Positions 6,779 through 9,358 of a stretch of 9,358 nt of DNA are shown here, piece after piece. Origin of the DNA: Actinomycetes bacterium (GTDB lineage: Bacteria; Actinomycetota; Actinomycetes; Actinomycetales; Cellulomonadaceae); assembly GCA_023389545.1 (NCBI GenBank), contig JAEWEI010000309.1:1-9358 (forward strand), written 5' to 3'. Under the pieces are notes generated by a model. It searched no databases and was not told the DNA's origin. It saw only the letters and a program-made list of their open reading frames with translations. Position numbers and translations under genes: made by a program. Within the stretch, counting starts at the first letter, position 1. Every line of letters starts with the position of its first letter.

Positions 6779-7056
6779 TCCTCGATGCCCAGGGCGAAGG
6801 CCTGCGACAGGTCGTGCTGTGAGTAGGTGCGGAACGCGATGAAGGTCTGCGTGCGCAGGACGCCCTTGACCTTGCTCACGTGGTCGGCGATGACGTCGGC
6901 CAGCTGCTCATGCTCCCGGACGCGCACCACGGCGATCAGGTCGACGCCGCCGGTCACGGAGTAGACCTCGCTCACCCCCGGGACCTCGGCGATCGCGGCG
7001 GCGACCTCGGGGATGCGGGCGGCTTCGGTGTCGATGTGGACGATCGCAGTCAGCAT
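6775..7056 (-). CDS. Stand-alone Lrp/AsnC ligand-binding (RAM) domain protein
   Basis: This 93-residue protein matches only the C-terminal sensing domain of Lrp/AsnC regulators and has no helix-turn-helix. The beta-alpha-beta-beta-alpha-beta pattern is readable: strand 2-8, helix 14-24, the characteristic GVSEVYSVTGGVDLI stretch (27-41), strand 41-46, helix 49-61, and strand near 67-76. RAM domains usually pair and stack into rings that bind amino acids at subunit interfaces; stand-alone versions are known, but what they do is mostly unclear. The ATG at 7056 lies seven bases past the stop of the upstream exonuclease gene, so the two are probably one operon; the ribosome binding site is weak, which fits coupled translation. 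The frame runs on upstream to 7248, but that part is a shadow of the exonuclease gene. Confidence 0.88.
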   Translation of the reverse strand: MLTAIVHIDTEAARIPEVAAAIAEVPGVSEVYSVTGGVDLIAVVRVREHEQLADVIADHVSKVKGVLRTQTFIAFRTYSQHDLSQAFALGIED

Positions 7057-7063
7057 GCGGCCA

Positions 7064-8920
7064 TCATGCCGCGTCGGGGGCGCCGGCGCGGACCGCCTCG
7101 CCCGGATCCGGCGCCGTGTCGCCGCGCGCAGGGGGCGCGGTGGCCAGGCTGGCGACGAGGCCCGCGACAGTGGCGGGCTCCTCGACGAGCGCCTGGGCGC
7201 CCCGCACTGGGCAGGCCCAGGCCCCCTCGACCCGCACCAGTCGCACACCGGGGGACTCGAGCCACGCGAGGATCAGGTCGGCCTCCTCCGGGTGGGCCGC
7301 GGGCGCGGGCGGCACGGGCGGCGCGACCTGCTCGCCGGTGAGCGCCAGGGCGTGGATCGCGGGCCAGGGGTCGGCGCCTCGGGACGTGGTCGTCGTCCCG
7401 GCGAGGCGGCCGTGGCGAACGAGCACGATCTCCCACCCGCCTGCGGCCTGTGGGCGGGCAGCCACGAGCTCGGGGCAGCGGGCGAGGGGCTCGAGCCGCT
7501 GGGCTCGACTGGCGCCCCGCAGGAACGTGGTGAGCTGGTCCCGCACCCCTGCGGCCTCCTCGAAACGCTCGCCCGCCACGAGGTGCGCGATGCGCGCGGC
7601 GTGCGCGCGGACCACCGGCTCGGGGTTGCCGAGCATCGCGGCGCGCACAGCGGCCGCCACGAGGGCGTAGTCGTCCGGCGCCTGGGCCCCGACGCACGGC
7701 GCCCCGCACCTGCCCATGCCCGCCAGCGCGCATGAGCTCGCGCCGGCCGAGGGCGCGAGGGGCAGGCGGCGCGCGCACTGACGGATCGGGAACGACTCAT
7801 GCAGGGCGTCGACGGCCGCCTGCGCTGCGGCACGCGAGGCGAACGGCCCGATGTGGCTGGCCACGGCGCCCTGCGGGCCGTCCGGGCGCACTTCGCGCAC
7901 CACGGCGAGCCGCGGGTAGGCCTCGGTGGTCAGCCGCACCCACGGCATGCGCTCGGGGAATCGCGACCGACGGTTGTAGCGCGGGGAGTGCTCGGCTATC
8001 AGCCGCAGCTCCCGTACCCGCGCCTCGAGCGGCGTCGCGCAGACCACCGGGGTCACCGCGTGCGCGATCTGCACCATCTCCGCCATGCGGCGGCGCTTCT
8101 CCGACGCGGTGAAGTACGTCCGGACGCGCGCGCGCAGCGACGTGGTGGACGTGCCGATGTACAGCACCTCCTCACCGGGCCCACGGAACATGTAGACGCC
8201 CGGCGCGTCGGGGAGGCTGTCGGCCAGGTGGCGCTTGCGGCGGACGGCGGGCGGGACCGGGTCGGCCGCCGTCGCCAGGTCCTCCAGGTGGGTCACCCCG
8301 AGCGGCGCCAGGCGCCCGAGCAGGGCGTGCAGCACGTCGACGGTCGCGCGGGCGTCCGCCAGGGCCCGGTGGTCCGGGGTCACTGTGGCGTGGAAGAGGG
8401 CGGCCAACGTGCCGAGCTTGTGGTTGGGGGCCTCGTCGCGGGTCACGACCGCGCGGGCGAGCCGCACTGTGTCGACGACCTGCGGCGCCGGCCACACGTG
8501 GTGGGTCTGGGCCGCGGCGGCCTTGAGGAACCCGATGTCGAAGGGCGCGTTGTGGGCGACAAGCACCGCCCCCCGGGCGAACTCCAGGAAGCTCGGCAGC
8601 ACCTCGTCGATCCGCGGCGCCTCCACGACCATCGCTGTGGTGATGCCGGTGAGCACCGAGATGAAGGCCGGGATGGGGCCGCCCGGGTTCACCAGGGTCT
8701 GGAACTCGCCGAGCACCTCGCCGCCCCTGACCTTGACGGCGCCGATCTCCGTGATGGCCGATCCCTGCGGGGCGGCGCCAGTGGTCTCGAGGTCGACGAC
8801 GACGAACGTGACCTCCGACAGCGGCGTGCCCAGCTCGTCGAGGGCCAGCTGGACGGGGCGCCCGGCACGGGGGAGTGCGAGGTCGGCGCGCGCCGGGCCT
8901 GCGGATGAGAAGGGCGGCAT
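7064..8920 (-). CDS. DEDDh exonuclease fused to UvrC-like GIY-YIG nuclease region
   Basis: This 618-residue protein joins two nuclease modules. The N-terminal part is a DnaQ-type 3'-5' exonuclease with DLETTG (43-48; D43, E45), VAHNAPFDIGF (121-131; D128) and H184/D189: a complete DEDDh set. The second is a GIY-YIG domain as in UvrC and Cho, with GVY (241-243), YIG (254-256), R263, Y269 and Glu at 299/304; the Lys usual after YIG in UvrC is Thr257. Next come four cysteines (C382, C397, C405, C409) spaced like the UvrC iron-sulfur motif and a UVR-like helix pair (about 438-464). The UvrC C-terminal RNase-H-like nuclease and HhH domains are missing. M. tuberculosis has a similar protein next to trpD (Rv2191). 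A role in DNA repair is likely but the substrate is unknown. The start is uncertain: ATG at 8920, or GTG at 8929 with GGCGGA just upstream. Confidence 0.92.
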   Translation of the reverse strand: MPPFSSAGPARADLALPRAGRPVQLALDELGTPLSEVTFVVVDLETTGAAPQGSAITEIGAVKVRGGEVLGEFQTLVNPGGPIPAFISVLTGITTAMVVEAPRIDEVLPSFLEFARGAVLVAHNAPFDIGFLKAAAAQTHHVWPAPQVVDTVRLARAVVTRDEAPNHKLGTLAALFHATVTPDHRALADARATVDVLHALLGRLAPLGVTHLEDLATAADPVPPAVRRKRHLADSLPDAPGVYMFRGPGEEVLYIGTSTTSLRARVRTYFTASEKRRRMAEMVQIAHAVTPVVCATPLEARVRELRLIAEHSPRYNRRSRFPERMPWVRLTTEAYPRLAVVREVRPDGPQGAVASHIGPFASRAAAQAAVDALHESFPIRQCARRLPLAPSAGASSCALAGMGRCGAPCVGAQAPDDYALVAAAVRAAMLGNPEPVVRAHAARIAHLVAGERFEEAAGVRDQLTTFLRGASRAQRLEPLARCPELVAARPQAAGGWEIVLVRHGRLAGTTTTSRGADPWPAIHALALTGEQVAPPVPPAPAAHPEEADLILAWLESPGVRLVRVEGAWACPVRGAQALVEEPATVAGLVASLATAPPARGDTAPDPGEAVRAGAPDAA

Positions 8921-9003
8921 GCTGCGCACGGTATCCGCCGGCGCCGACACGGCAGGCGCGACCACGGCGAGGCGGCGGCGGCGCACTCCGCGCCAACGGG
9001 CAC

Positions 9004-9033
9004 GCGGACGGGCGGCGCGAGCGCGCCTAGGGT
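9004..9033 (+). promoter_or_regulatory. Possible promoter for the rightward gene, maybe leaderless
   Basis: TAGGGT at 9028-9033 fits the actinobacterial -10 form TANNNT and ends six bases before the ATG at 9040, which would put the transcript start at or next to the start codon. A weak -35, GCGGAC (9004-9009), is 18 bases upstream. The overlapping AGGGTGA can instead be read as a ribosome binding site, so the two readings compete. Confidence 0.4.
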
Positions 9034-9039
9034 GAGCCC

Positions 9040-9358
9040 ATGAGCGACGACGTGTCCGACGCACAGGGTCCTGACCTGCCTGGACCTGTGCGGGCCGCGC
9101 TCGTGCGCACAGCGGCCGAGGTGCTCGGCCAGATGGACGCGAAGGACGTCCCGCCGGCGTTGCGCCAGGTCCAGAGGTTCGCGCCCCGCCGCAGGCCCAG
9201 CGCGGGCGCGGCGCCGTTGTGGCAGGCACTGCGCAACGACGACGCGTTCCGGGGCCGCGTCGCGCGCGTGTGGAGCCACGCGCGGCCAGGGCTCGCCGAC
9301 GCGATCGCTGCCGGTCACACGGAGGCCGGAGACGGGGCCGAGGGCGCCGATCACGAGC
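9040..9358 (+). CDS. Partial gene, probable N-terminus of a NYN-domain protein
   Basis: An open frame starts at ATG 9040 and runs through the window edge with no stop: 106 residues are visible. Codon use matches the neighbours (third positions nearly all G or C). The protein begins MSDDVSDAQGPDLPGPVRAA, then has a helical stretch with EVLGQMDAKDVPPALRQV (28-45), a basic RFAPRRR (46-52) and an alanine-rich helical part. This resembles, from memory, the helical N-terminal region of actinobacterial NYN-domain (YacP-like, predicted RNase) proteins, whose catalytic domain would lie beyond the edge and cannot be checked. It is divergent from the exonuclease gene, with about 120 bases between the starts. 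AGGGTGA lies just upstream. If the NYN call is wrong, it is still very likely a real gene. Confidence 0.7.
   Translation, partial: MSDDVSDAQGPDLPGPVRAALVRTAAEVLGQMDAKDVPPALRQVQRFAPRRRPSAGAAPLWQALRNDDAFRGRVARVWSHARPGLADAIAAGHTEAGDGAEGADHE

Noticed and set aside
8921..9229. N-terminal extension of the nuclease fusion by about 100 residues
   Set aside because: It is Arg/Ala/Pro-rich, has no domain, and overlaps the divergent gene starting at 9040.
1..9358. Mobile elements, CRISPR array, tRNA or rRNA genes
   Set aside because: No transposase, integrase, terminal repeats, regularly spaced repeats or cloverleaf/rRNA sequence could be found; the only tandem repeat is the short one at 6706-6778.

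Overview
The window is very GC-rich with strong third-position G/C bias. Its genes point to a high-GC Gram-positive actinomycete: an actinobacterial-type menaquinol:cytochrome c reductase with a di-haem QcrC and a three-helix Rieske protein, and a DnaQ-UvrC fusion beside trpD and ctaE. I judge Micrococcales, perhaps Cellulomonadaceae, most likely; the genus is a guess. It looks like core chromosome. I see no insertion sequence, phage gene, tRNA, rRNA, CRISPR array or cargo gene.

Layout from left to right. (1) 22-648, minus: sodA, a Fe/Mn superoxide dismutase. (2) 718-749: a perfect 14-bp-stem hairpin closing the respiratory operon that runs leftward. (3) 774-5018, minus: ctaE-qcrC-qcrA-qcrB, encoding cytochrome c oxidase subunit III and the three subunits of the bcc complex. 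qcrC/qcrA and qcrA/qcrB each overlap by four bases (GTGA). (4) 5019-5190: a divergent promoter region, with a possible hairpin and mini-ORF in the ctaE leader. (5) 5191-6677, plus: a stand-alone receiver-domain protein overlapping trpD by four bases (ATGA). (6) 6678-6774: a convergent gap filled by GC-rich hairpins and a roughly 21-base tandem repeat that runs into the stop codon of the next gene. (7) 6775-8920, minus: a DnaQ-like exonuclease fused to the UvrC N-terminal half, followed seven bases later by a 93-residue Lrp/AsnC ligand-binding (RAM) domain protein. (8) 9040 to the window end, plus: the start of a divergent gene, probably a NYN-domain protein, cut off by the edge.

How the genes work together. 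CtaE, QcrC, QcrA and QcrB are parts of the actinobacterial bcc-aa3 supercomplex, which takes electrons from menaquinol through the Rieske centre and the di-haem cytochrome to oxygen. The other oxidase subunits (CtaC, CtaD, CtaF) are not in the window. SodA removes superoxide, a by-product of respiration, but the terminator suggests separate transcription. TrpD is a lone tryptophan-biosynthesis enzyme whose only operon partner here is the receiver protein. The exonuclease/GIY-YIG gene and the RAM-domain gene form a second small operon of nucleic-acid processing and possible metabolite sensing.

No gap between genes exceeds 300 bases; the largest is the 172-base divergent region. I found no clearly new multi-gene system. 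The points most worth checking are the receiver protein coupled to trpD, the DnaQ-UvrC fusion keeping a four-cysteine motif, the repeat-built terminator and the ctaE leader.
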